The notes under the pieces were generated by a model. It was not told the DNA's origin, ran no database searches, and saw only the letters and a list, made by a program, of their open reading frames with translations. Below, piece by piece: positions 1 to 10,825 of a stretch of 64,000 bases of DNA. The position numbers and the translations under genes were made by a program. The DNA is from Neurospora tetrasperma FGSC 2508 (lineage: Eukaryota; Ascomycota; Sordariomycetes; Sordariales; Sordariaceae): NCBI RefSeq assembly GCF_000213175.1, contig NW_009799099.1, forward strand, positions 1,747,781 through 1,811,780. Direction: 5' to 3'. Position 1 is the first letter of the stretch; every line of letters begins with the position of its first letter.

Positions 1-122
1 GTCCGGACCGGTGTCTTGGCCAAACTTACCTGCCGACTGTTTGGACAGCTTCTCCTTATGATATCTCTGGGACTCGATACCTGCAGCATACTTAACCATC
101 ACGTCCCGCAGTTGTCACCACC

Positions 123-2781
123 ATGACTGCCCCCATCAACGCCCCACCTGCTGCGACTGCCAAAGATGCTGCCTCTGCGAGGAAGCGTAGGAGAAGGGCG
201 CCCGCTGGCGGAGCTGCCGACGACTGCTTTACCTGCGCCAAGAGGAATGTTAAGTGCGACCGGAGGAGGCCGTATTGTTCGCAATGTCTCGAAATTGGAA
301 ATGAGTGCTCGGGATACAAGACCCAGTTGACTTGGGGTGTCGGTGTTGCCAGTCGAGGCAAGCTTCGAGGCCTGTCGCTACCCATCGCCAAGTCACCACC
401 CGTGAACCCCGGAAAAGGAGTGACGGCATTGAAGTCGCCAACAACGAGGCAACGCACTAGCTCGATCGCATCCGTCAGCCAGTACTCGGAGACAGAGGAT
501 CGTGTTAAACGTGAGGAGACAGAGCAGCCGTCGTCTGTGGATCTTCACTCACCTCTTCACTCACCACTGTCTGGTCCGCCTTTTCATCACTTCGATATGT
601 CTCACATGTCCCCCGTGACGGAAGCTCCACCACCCGGCTGGACTCACATCCCGTTTACTTCACCCATGTCTCCTCACGACGGCCCTGGATATCCGGGAAG
701 GAGCATGTCGCTTTCCATGGCATCCCACATGGACTCTATAAGCGAAACTGACTACATGTCTCCCATCGCTCACTCGTTCCCGAGAGACGATGTTTCTTAC
801 ATCCACAGTCCCCTTCAGAGCCCGACTGTTGTCTACGATAGCTATCCCGGCCATGGCCCACCTGTCCAGCATACTCATCCATCCGCTATGATGATCGAGC
901 CTCACAGGCCTCCGACCTCGTGTCCCAGCCTCGGTTACTCGCCCTCAGAGCCTACTGCTAGTCTCCCTTTGCGTGTATCCCCTGTGGACAGCTTAGAAGC
1001 CCAGCTGAGTCGCAAGATGGTGCAAGAATGTGATGTCTTCGGTGAGCCACTTTACTTTCGGCGGTCAGGTTACCCATACTAACGACAGCGCCCTTCAAGT
1101 GCCGAGAACGCCATCCGACTTGGAGACGTTTAGTACCAGCGTCCAACCTCACGGCCCGTTCTGGGCACCATCCAATGCAGACGACGAATCACTTTCGCAA
1201 AGTGTCCAGGAGCATATTCAGCTACCGTGGCCGACTTCGTTTCCTTCGCAATCGCCTTCCCCGATCCTGCGAGTAAGCCCTGATCTCATCCATAAGATGC
1301 CTTTCTTCATGGACTATTACGAGAAGACCATTTGTCCCCGCATGGTCTTTATCGACAACCCCAGCAACCCGTTCAGAGAACACATCTTGCAGCTCGGTAC
1401 CACTAGCAGGAGCTTGCAGCATGCCATCTGTGCACTCGCCGCATGCAACCTCAGGATTAAGCGACGGCTCAGTCTTGGACAGCACATGCGCGACGTTGGA
1501 GAAAAGCGATTGGATGCAAGCCCATTCGACGGTTACTCGGATACACAGCCAGAGGACCAGTCCCTCTCTGAGGAGTATCAGCACAGGAACCTAGCTGTTC
1601 ATCTGCTGAATGAGCAGCTTAACGACCCGGAGAAGTCGACTCATGATTCAGTCCTGGCCACCATCCTCATACTTTGCCACTACCGGATGGCTGAGTCCGG
1701 CGTCGCCAAGTTTCAAACCCAGTTCGCAGGAGTTAAGAAGATACTAGGGTTACGTCGAATGTCTTCCTATCCTGCATCAAGAGACTCGGCATGGATGGAG
1801 GCGCTATTCACATACTTTGATGCTATCACTGCGAGCGTCAACGATCGGGAAGCCCAGCTCAACACATCCTTCTATGGCCTTCTTCCTGACTCGCAACTTC
1901 TTCCACCTGGTACGGAAAATCTCGTGGGCTGTGATCGTGAGCTCTTCAAGACGATTGTCAAGCTAGGTCGTTTGAACTTGCTTTCTCAGCATCGACCAGT
2001 ACAAAACCTTCTGGCCAACGCCCAGCGTGCACGCGCCAGCAGCCTATGTGGCACCCCTTCGCCTCTTGGTGGTGGCGGCTTCAAGTCATCCCCGTCTGAG
2101 CACCATCACTTGTTCGGAAGCTTCCAGCCGATGAGGTTCGAGGGCAGCGGACTCGGCTCGACCATGGAGGACGACGAAATAACGGGTATAGGTCACACAT
2201 CCATGGGATACGACGATCACGGCAGCACATTCTGGCGCGAGTGGAAGGACGCGCGCACTGCCCTGCAGAGCTGGGAGTTTGACGCGTCGAGGGTTGTGGC
2301 CTCATTGGCGCCAACGTTGTCGCCGCCGCCTACAGGTTCACAAGTGCGCGATCTGGGATCGTTGAGCGAGGCATTCCGGTATGCGGCGCTTCTATACACG
2401 GAACGCCTGGCCAGTCCCAACCTCCCCAGCTCTCATAGTCACTTCCGGGATCTGGTCAGTCAGGTTGTCTACTACGCCACCAGCCTGGAAGCAGGCAGCA
2501 GTGCGGAGAAGTTCCTGCTGTGGCCTTTGTTTGTGGCTGGAAGCGAGTGCGTCAACGTGTTACAGCAGAACATTGTCCGGTCCAAATGCCGCGATATTAT
2601 GGCTCGCAGCGGCTACATGAACAACATGGCTGCCTTGGACGTTTTAGAACGCCTGTGGGCAGAGGATGTAAAGGAAGATGGTCCCGGTGCCAAAATGAGG
2701 GGCATGATGCGCAGCGGACCATTCAACTGGTCGAGGTGCATCGGGGGACCTGGCGTGGATGTGGAATGGATCATGTTCTGA
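123..2781 (+). CDS. Zn(II)2Cys6 transcription factor with fungal-specific regulatory domain
   Basis: Predicted nuclear, sequence-specific regulator of about 866 aa. The start at 123 has a good context (caccaccATG). An N-terminal basic stretch (KRRRR at residues 21-25) precedes a binuclear zinc cluster with cysteines 35, 38, 45, 52, 55 and 62 in the C-X2-C-X6-C-X6-C-X2-C-X6-C pattern. A conserved stretch beginning YKTQLTWGVGVASRGK follows, then a Ser/Pro/His-rich linker. The large C-terminal half looks like the Fungal_trans_2 regulatory domain. I infer one intron, 1042-1099 (58 nt): GTGAGC donor, CTAAC branch near 1080, CAAG acceptor. The nearer AG at 1087-1088 would break the frame. The family resembles S. 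pombe moc3 and its relatives. Targets cannot be told from sequence. About 3.4 kb of non-coding DNA follows. Confidence 0.9.
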
Positions 2782-5700
2782 TATTCAAACAGGTGACAGG
2801 GGGTTGGTTGGTTGCTTTGGTTACTGCTGCTATTACTAGGTACTTACTGGTGTTTTGTCCATCTTTTGGGAGCGGGATCTCTCTGTTTTCGGATCACATG
2901 TTTGGCTTTGGGTCTGGTCACGGCGCTTAGGCACACACAAAAATTAGCCTTCCTTTACATGTACTACTACTATATGCATATATGACCGGGGATGGATAGG
3001 ATGACGGGTTGGGAAGCATACGGGAAAGGGCGGAAAGGGCCCGCTCTTTTGCTCTGTGGTTTTGTTCAGCTTCGAATAGGAAGAGAATCGAAGCTAGTTA
3101 GGTACCTAGGCATCTAATCTAGTCTTGCCCGTCGAGAGAAATGAACAGACATACTGCTGCACATCAATCCGGACTGAGGTATCTATCTATGGTGGTGGCA
3201 TGTCGGTTCGGAAAACCGCGTCTTCTCTCGGTTCAGTTCCTTTCCATCTATTTCACCGTTCCTATCCGTCATATTGGGGTTTCCCCCATACATACCTAGG
3301 TACCGACATACATTGGAAGGTAGAAGCTACATACATTGCCAAGGTTACCACGGCGGTGGTATCATTGTCGGTACCTCTTGGCTCCTTGCTTGGCTTTGGG
3401 GCACCGCGCATGAATGGTAATCAAGAGTAGTTACCGAGAGAGCGCAAGATGGTACTGTAGCTACACAGATAGCTACCTAACTGGGCCTATTGCACAAAAC
3501 ACGGCAGAGGCACGTACCAACGTATGTAGGTAGATGCCCAATGTACCAATCTCATATCTGAATACTACCTGCCTTTAAAGTGCTTTTCTTGGGGGGTCTC
3601 GTGCTTTTGGGGGGGGGTAGGTGCTTGGTATGTTGTAATTGCTAGACTCCAGTCCTGTTGCTGCCGCCGGTACTCATGACTTATAGGGAACTAGTATGGA
3701 CTTGATGCTGACAACACAACAAAGTGGATGGATGAGGTGCCGTGGGAAGGAGACGATCGTGGTTCTAGAAACCGTGGGCTGAGAAACTGTGCGTGTGAAA
3801 GGCGAATATGCAAGGTGGTGGTGGGTGGACGAATGATACTATGGTGGTGAGGGTAGTGCAAAGGCAGTCAGTCAGTTACAGATTGGCTGTCCAGTACTGA
3901 CTGCATCGACAAATCCAAGAGAAATTGGTCAAAGGGGCACATCAATTAAAAATGAGTTTATGGAAGAAGTTGTCAAAAAGCCGATGTTCGGCTGGAGGTG
4001 ATGTTGGTTTGAACTTCGAAGGTCTACCATAGATGCCCATTTTCGACGATCAACTGACAGTCAAAGCCCAGAGGAGAAAGATCGTACACTCCCTAACACA
4101 CTAGCAGTAGAGTCTGGTATGACTTCTCTCGGGCTACAGACGACTGCGCAGCCACTCTCATTCTCGACCCATATGTATGGCATGGCATAGGTCAAAACGA
4201 GACATGTTCCTTGGTCTGACTGTGTGAATACAGTAACCCAACTCTAAGCCCTCGAGTGGAAATCCCGGATTGATTCAGTAGTCCTCACCTTATTACGTAC
4301 GTACATCTCCAAAATCCGGGGTAGCGCCTAGCCTAGACCCTTCACGGCATCAGATGCAGTAGGTCGTGAAATCCCCGGAAGACTAAGGAGAGGGGCAAAG
4401 AAGAAAATACTACACTGTAGAAACTACATGGAAACCAACATCCGAAGAAGTAATAGTTCCATGTTCTGTTGGAGGCTCAAGACATTCTTGAGGAGGGGAA
4501 AAGAGGTCGATATGAGCGTTTAAGACGGGCGAATACCTTTGCGCATCCGTTCCGTCTAAAGCCGAATTGCCCCTCCCATCCTTCTCAAGTGATTGTCGAC
4601 GGAGATCCATCGTAAATTATGTGATTGACTGGCAATGACAGACAGAGTGATTGAGTTAAGTCCAGAAAGCATCTTGCCTACAGCTCACGGTTTATCTCAA
4701 GCATCTTGAAGCAGGGGGTGATGTTAATCAAAAAGGTTCCCTTGTCAACTCGTTGCCAGTAAATATTCTAGAACATCATTAACTCGTGTGTCCAAGTAGT
4801 ACATATGTACTGAGAAGTATACCTCCTCGCCGCTACCACTCCCACATCCCGCTCGACATGTATCCAACTCCCCCCTCATTTCGACAAAACCTCATGGCTA
4901 AGTCTGCACCTAGACTTAACAGGAAGGTGACTATTTCAAGCAAGTGTTCCTCCTCATTAAGTTTTGAATTTATCCATGTTGTATTGAGGTTGGATGGGGT
5001 TGAAGAAGGAGGGGGGTAAGATGCTGAGTTCTGCTGCGAACTATGGGCTGGGCGTTTAAAGGGAGAGAGAGGAGTTGGGGAAGAAAAAGCAAGACTTCGG
5101 TCGCTGTTTAGGTATAAGCAAACGCCTAGAAAACCATGAAAGACAATTGGCTGGCCACTACAGTACACCTAATGTCGAACGGCTTCCCATTTTGCGCAGT
5201 GTTCCTCCGGGCTCTGATGGGCATTGGCCGGCATGTAGCAGGGTGATGACCGAAGCACTTGAAATGAACATGTCAACAGTTAGGTCGCATACTACCGAAT
5301 GTCTTCGGAAGTACAAGGCTGTCATTTGAAGGCAGGTTGGATTTGAATCAAAAGGAAATGAAATTTCAGGTATGACCCGCGTGCCTGCGTCGAATGGATA
5401 GTGGCGGAGGCCATGGAGGGTGTTTTGGGAATGGGATGGGACGGGAATTAAGTTGCCCTACCGGAAAACTTGCAAAGTGCGTATGTACTGTAGTTATTCA
5501 GCAATGATTAGGTATAAGTTTTTTCATATCTCCAATGGGTAATGATCATGGTGGCAATGGTGAGGTGGTGACTGGCGCGGCCGCTGGCGCCTCACCAGTT
5601 GCGAGCAGAACAGGAAGCCGCGGCTGTGATGGCTGTGAAAGTTAGGGTCCAATTCCGAGGGAATGTTCGTTAGCTAAGTTGCCATCATCACTCTTGGGAG

Positions 5701-6177
5701 AAGAATTGTTGATGAACGAACTGGTGACGGCGATAAAGGCAAGCAAGATACAAGATGATGAGAGACGGAACCTGAGGAAGCGGTATTTATGTACGTGCTT
5801 ACATACGATACACCACTTACACTAGGTACACATTTGGGGACTGTATCTTTATTACGGCCCTCTTGCCAGCTGGCGACTGGACTGAGGGAACGTACCCAAG
5901 TACTAACGAACAACCTGGAAGTTCGATAAGGGATAACAGCCCCACTATAATTCTCTTATCGGACAGGAGCCATTGCAGTTCCAGTTCAATCGAGTTCTCT
6001 GGGGTGGTTTCCCCCGAAATTTTGGTCAACTTCCGCCTTCGTTGTCGTTGTCGCCGTCATCGTTCTTTGCTGGTTTACTCCCATTTCGCCTTCTTCTTCC
6101 CAGCATCTTTTGGCAGTCGAACTCCTGTCCTTTCAGCAACACCACATAGTACCTATCCCCCGAAAACCACAGCAACA
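2782..6177. other. Intergenic region, no supported gene
   Basis: About 3.4 kb between the zinc-cluster regulator and NOP16. Only short open frames without recognisable motifs occur. It contains copies of the recurrent AGGTACCT-type palindrome (around 3098-3110 and 3296-3304) and several short purine- or pyrimidine-rich runs. The last 200 bases before 6178 are pyrimidine-rich (TTCTTCTTCCC) and are probably the NOP16 promoter and leader. Confidence 0.6.
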
Positions 6178-6958
6178 ATGGGCAGAGAACTTCAGAAGCG
6201 CAAGAAGCGCTCGTCTCGCGCCAAGGTCCAGACGCATACCATCAAGAAGAAGCACTTGAACCCCCAGGGCAGCGGTATCGTTGCCAAGGCCTGGTTAGTA
6301 GTACCTTTCTCTTCTTTTTCTCGCCAGATATTTGAGGAGATTCAGTACTGACATGAAGAAATTGACATACTACAGGAACAAGAAGGAGACCCTCTCACAA
6401 AACTACTCCCGCTTCGGTCTCGTCGCCAAGCTCGGCACCGCCGCCGGCGGCATGGCCAAGAAGTCCGCCGCCGCCAACTACGCCGGCATCACCAAGGATG
6501 ATCCTTTGGCCGTCAAGTCGGCCGATCGCGGCCTGCTCGAGGTCCGCGAGGTCAAGGTCGAGCGTGACGCCTCGGGCAAGATCGTCAAGGTCCTGCGCTC
6601 GAACAACCCGCTCAACGACCCGCTCAACGAGATCGAGTCCGACTCCGAATCCGAGGAACCCAAGCCCAAGAACCCAACCCACGATATTGAATGGCACGGC
6701 ATCAGCGACGACCGCCAAGAGATGATTGCCCAGAGCAGTCGGCCCGAGGTGGTCCGGATGCTCGAGGAGGAGGCATCGCGCCCTGCGGAGAAGACGGTGC
6801 GCTACCAGAGCGAGCGCGAGCTAGAATGGCTGCAGCGGCTAGTGGCTAAGCACGGCGACGATGTAGCTGCCATGGTACGCGACATCAAGTTAAACCCGAT
6901 GCAGCAGACCAAGGGCGACATTACCAAGCGGTTGAAGAAGGCTGGCTTGTTGCAGTAA
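6178..6958 (+). CDS. NOP16: Nucleolar protein Nop16, 60S ribosome biogenesis
   Basis: Predicted 232-aa nucleolar protein needed for assembly of the large ribosomal subunit; the yeast protein has nearly the same length. Two exons: 6178-6293 and 6377-type frame starting at 6376, separated by an 82-nt intron (6294-6375; GTTAGT donor, CTGAC branch, TACAG acceptor). The split codon restores the Trp of the KAW-NKKETL junction. The N-terminus is very basic (MGRELQKRKKRSSRAK). The motif SQNYSRFGL lies near residues 45-53, an acidic Ser/Asp/Glu patch sits in the middle, and the C-terminus has the LNPMQQTKGDITKRLKKA block typical of Nop16. The start is the ATG after AGCAACA. The upstream in-frame region from 5863 looks like leader sequence, not protein. 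Confidence 0.93.
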
Positions 6959-8043
6959 AGAAACGGACGAAGGAACGAGGGAAGGGAACAAGGGGACAAA
7001 TTGCATGCGCGAGTGTGATGTGAACTTCGTCATCACTGAAATGTGACTGCTCTTTGAAAGGGGATGTTCTTGGGATCACCGGTGAGCTCGGTTTGTGGTT
7101 TCAAGATAAGGGTAGAGATGAGGGAGCCTGGCGACAGATGTCCGGACCCATGTCCAGTCTCGTCCTGTAAGCTGGGCTACGAGAGTCGGCGGGAGGGAGA
7201 AAGAGCGACCCAACACGGCTGATCCTTCAGCCGAGATGGCTCTGCTCGATAGGTCTCGAAAGAAGAGAGGAACGGATCTTGTCTTTCTCTCTTTCTCCCT
7301 CTCTCTCAGACTGGTGTAATGCCAGTTGGACTCCCCGCTGTCGCCTCGTCATACTTCGCTTCAGGGGGCGACCCTCTCGTGGAATGGGGAACTGGCAAAG
7401 AAACAGGTGACGGAGCTACTTCGGCTCGCGCTCCCTTGCTCAACGGTAATGAGCAAAAGAAAAACGGATGATGGGACGGGAACCAGGATTTCTTGTGCAG
7501 CATACATACTATTCATTAAGGCCACGGGCGTTTTAGGCGTTTCTCAAAGTACATGAAAAGAATTAGGGCCATTGAGCCATCCACATATATCGTGTCATAT
7601 ATCGTATGCCACCTAGAGTCATGTTCTACGTAGATATCCACAAATATGAGAGGGTTTTAAAGAATGACACAGATACAAAGCATTCCACGAAGCCGATATG
7701 AGAGCTTTGCGATTCATTGTTGATACACAAAGGTATCTCTCTCTTTTCTATGCATGATAAACCAACAAGGACCTGTGACGCCTCGCCAACGACACCCCAT
7801 AAAGCAAAGCCTACACACATACATACACAAGAAAAAGCCCAAAATGTTTCGTCTAGTGCCAGCCAGCCCCCATAACAAAAAAAGAAAGCAGGTAGCCAAG
7901 ACACTTTATACATGACCTAAGCATGCTGCAGCGTATAGCTACCCGGTATTTCATCCGCTTCCAGATCCAAAGTCGATCAGTCCAGCTCATCCATATTCCT
8001 TGACTTCAATTCTCGACCCTTCTTTTTTTTTCTTATCCCCTTC
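6959..8043. other. Intergenic region between convergent genes
   Basis: About 1.1 kb between the 3' ends of NOP16 (+) and the MARVEL-type gene (-). It should hold both 3' UTRs and polyadenylation signals. No coding frame has recognisable content. Confidence 0.6.
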
Positions 8044-9297
8044 TTACACATTCCCCCGTTCGATTCCTACTCGGCCGTAGGGCGCAGTGGGAAACCTTGC
8101 CGATGGCTCATCCTCGTAGTCCCCATCATGCACACTAGGCGGCGCGTACCTGCTGCCGCCGCCGACGGAGGATTGATAATCGTTATCGTTGTCAAACGGG
8201 TTATCCTGTCTGAACGGGTTCTCGGACGGCGCCACCGAGCTAGCGCCGTACCGACTGGTTTGGCTTCCCAGGTAGCTCGGGGTCACGCCGCGGTTGTATG
8301 GATCAGCAGATAAATCGGTCAAGGGTGTGGCGCCGCGGTATGGGTCGGGCGTGCGGGCCGTATTCATGCTCAGAGGGGTATGGCCGCGGTACGGGTCGGG
8401 GGTCATGTTGCTCAGGGGCGTGTGGCCGCGGTACGGGTCGACCGAGAGGCTGCTAGCCGTCGGGGCGCCGTAGGGGTCTGAGTAGTCGGAGCGTCCGCCG
8501 CCGCCAACCTGGCCGCCGAGGTGCGTGTTGGTGTCGTCGTAGTCGGAGTGGCCGCCAATGCCGCCGCCAATCTGGCTGTGCTCGTCGTCCCGGTCGTTCA
8601 TGTTGACGGGCGCGTAGGCTTCTTCGTCGTGCGGGGCGAGCGAAAAGGCAGCCTTGTCGGGGTCGATGTTCTGGGTGCGGGCGTGCAGGTTTTCATAACC
8701 GGGGAGGCGGTTGTTCCACTTGTAGTACATGAGGGTGTAGATGCTCAGGAACGTGGTGACACAGAAGAAGAGGCTGAATATCAGAAAGACTTGTTGTTAG
8801 TGAGGGGCTCGAGGGGGAGGGGATTCTTTGCGCTGGTGGGACATACAAAACAAAGAAGCCGAGACCGACGATGGCCTTGCTAATGCCGCATACAGACATG
8901 CAAGATCCAGCAGTGTTGAATGCAGCCTGGGTGGAAAAGGCAGAAAGCCAGATGATGGCGAACGCAGCGTCAACGGCGACCATGGCATGCGGCTGCGCAA
9001 GCTTGCGTGTCCGAGGAAATCGCGGGGCCATGCCTAGGTAGATCCAGGCCGGTATCGAAATGAAGAACTGTAGTTCGGCATCGTCAGTCTATGGTTCTCC
9101 TTTATAGGAAAGACATAAGTGGGACGTACCACTGCGAAGGTCCAGCCATTTTGGCCGTTGATGGGCACATCATCAGCTTTGAAAACGGCAATCTCCAAAC
9201 ACCATACTACGAATGCCAGAACGATCTGGGCAACGTGGAAGATCAATTTAAAGAGAGGGATCTTCTCCGGGTCGAGCTCCCAAGCTTGCCAGCCCAT
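8044..9297 (-). CDS. MARVEL-type four-helix membrane protein with repetitive tail
   Basis: Predicted 372-aa integral membrane protein. Exons on the minus strand: 9297-9130, 9067-8847 and 8773-8044; both introns have GTACGT/GTATGT donors and are short (62 and 73 nt). Four hydrophobic segments lie at about residues 15-38, 54-70, 82-104 and 110-140, the layout of MARVEL-domain proteins. The remaining ~230 residues form a hydrophilic cytoplasmic-type tail rich in Asp, Gly, Ser and Tyr, with four DPYRG-x-TPL-like repeats (about 8290-8440). The start at 9297 (context aacaATGGGC) is preferred over an in-frame ATG at 9384, which would add 29 unconserved-looking residues. Such proteins organise plasma-membrane subdomains or vesicle traffic. 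The exact role here is unknown. Confidence 0.8.
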
Positions 9298-10825
9298 TGT
9301 TGCCAATCTGTGATGACGAGTCGGGGCGTGTTGATATGTCCTGGTTGTCAAGTTTGGCGGGTTGTTTGTTTCAGCTGGCGACACCGCGGTGTGGCGCTGA
9401 GAGGGGGTTGGTTGGTTCCTCGATGGAACAACGGTCGTCGAAATAAGCTCAAATCTTGAGACTCGGTGCCTAGGCTTCTGCTAGGCAGGTTTCGAAGTTG
9501 GGATGACAGTCGGCAGGTACGTAGCCCTGGGTAGGGTAGGGTAGGGTTGGAAGTAGGGCAATGTGCGACAGCCTCGTGATAGAGCAAAACCGAAGTGCTT
9601 GTCGACGACAGTACAGACTGTTGGAAGTCGGATGGAACAGGTCAAGTCAGAAACACAACAGTAGCCGATATGCTGAAGGGTGGGTAAGACGCTGGAAAAC
9701 AGCTATCAGCTCGGCTTGTCGAATGGAAAAGTAAGAGGGAGGTTGGCGATGGTCAAGGTTGTGCAAGACGTCGGTTGTGGTTTGAGAGCGGCGGCGTCTT
9801 CGTCTGAATCTTGTCTTGTCGCAAGTCAAAACCCCCCGAAGGAAAGTGGGTCACCGACCAGGGTGCCCGCCTGTCGTGCAGTGCACTTGGAGGAGGGACT
9901 GGACCCGAATGACGGAGGCGCAGCCCGAACCCGGGGACATGGCGGCCCTCGTCCCCACCCTGGCACTGTGCCCAGCCACCGCGAAAACTGCGGAGCGGGA
10001 TTCAACATGCAATAGGTGCCCTTTGCCGGCCACCTAGCTTCTAACAAGACACTGATCATGGACCGACCATATGTATGCGTAGTGTACGTACATACCTAAT
10101 ATTGGTTGTACACTACTACACAGGGCAGACTGACAGCAAAAAGGAAAATCGGCGGCTGAATGAATTATGTCAAGGTATTTCCTATATTCCAGACGACAAG
10201 GGCCCCACGCCCTGATATTCAGGTTCGCGCTGGGTGCCCCACTGATCTCCCCGTCCATTTCAGCTATCCAAGCTTCCATGATGAAGCTACCAACCCGGCT
10301 CGGATGAATACATAGCAGCATTTCAGTTGTGACTGGAGAGCCTTGGGGAAGCCATTGTGAGGCTGCTCATGCGTGGCTGTGTGGCTCCAACCCCATCAGC
10401 TGTCTGCTCCTCACCGAGCAACCTTTTGCGACTGTCTTGGCTGTCTCGGGGTGGCCTTGTCAAATGTTTCTTCCCGATTCGGCAAAATGTCAACAATGGC
10501 GGACAGCCCATTGCTATCTAAATACATGACTGCAATCTGGGTGAGTCGAGATTATCGGTCATGCTCAATGCTCCGTATGTTAAGCACCTCTTGTAGGCAA
10601 AAAGACCCAAAAGAAACAAGATTAAAAAAAGAGCCTTTTTTTTCAAGATAATCATGTCTATATTTCCCATTGGGTATCCCTGAATGCACGAAACATACCA
10701 AGCAAGTAAGCAGCAACAGCAGCAGCAGCAGCAGCAGCAGCAACAACCAAACTTCCGCTACCCATATCCCATCCCATCATCATATCCCATCCTTTCCATC
10801 TTTCCCCCATCAACGATCATGATAA
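9298..10825. other. Intergenic region with CAG microsatellite
   Basis: About 1.5 kb between the MARVEL-type gene's 5' end and the kinesin gene's 3' end (both minus strand). It contains the promoter side of the former and a CAG repeat at 10717-10740. No gene is supported. Confidence 0.6.
10717..10740. repeat. (CAG)8 microsatellite downstream of the kinesin gene
   Basis: Eight consecutive CAG units followed by two CAA units, preceded by an interrupted CAGCAA unit. It lies about 85 nt beyond the kinesin stop, so in the transcript it would be a CTG repeat in the 3' UTR or just past it. Confidence 0.95.
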
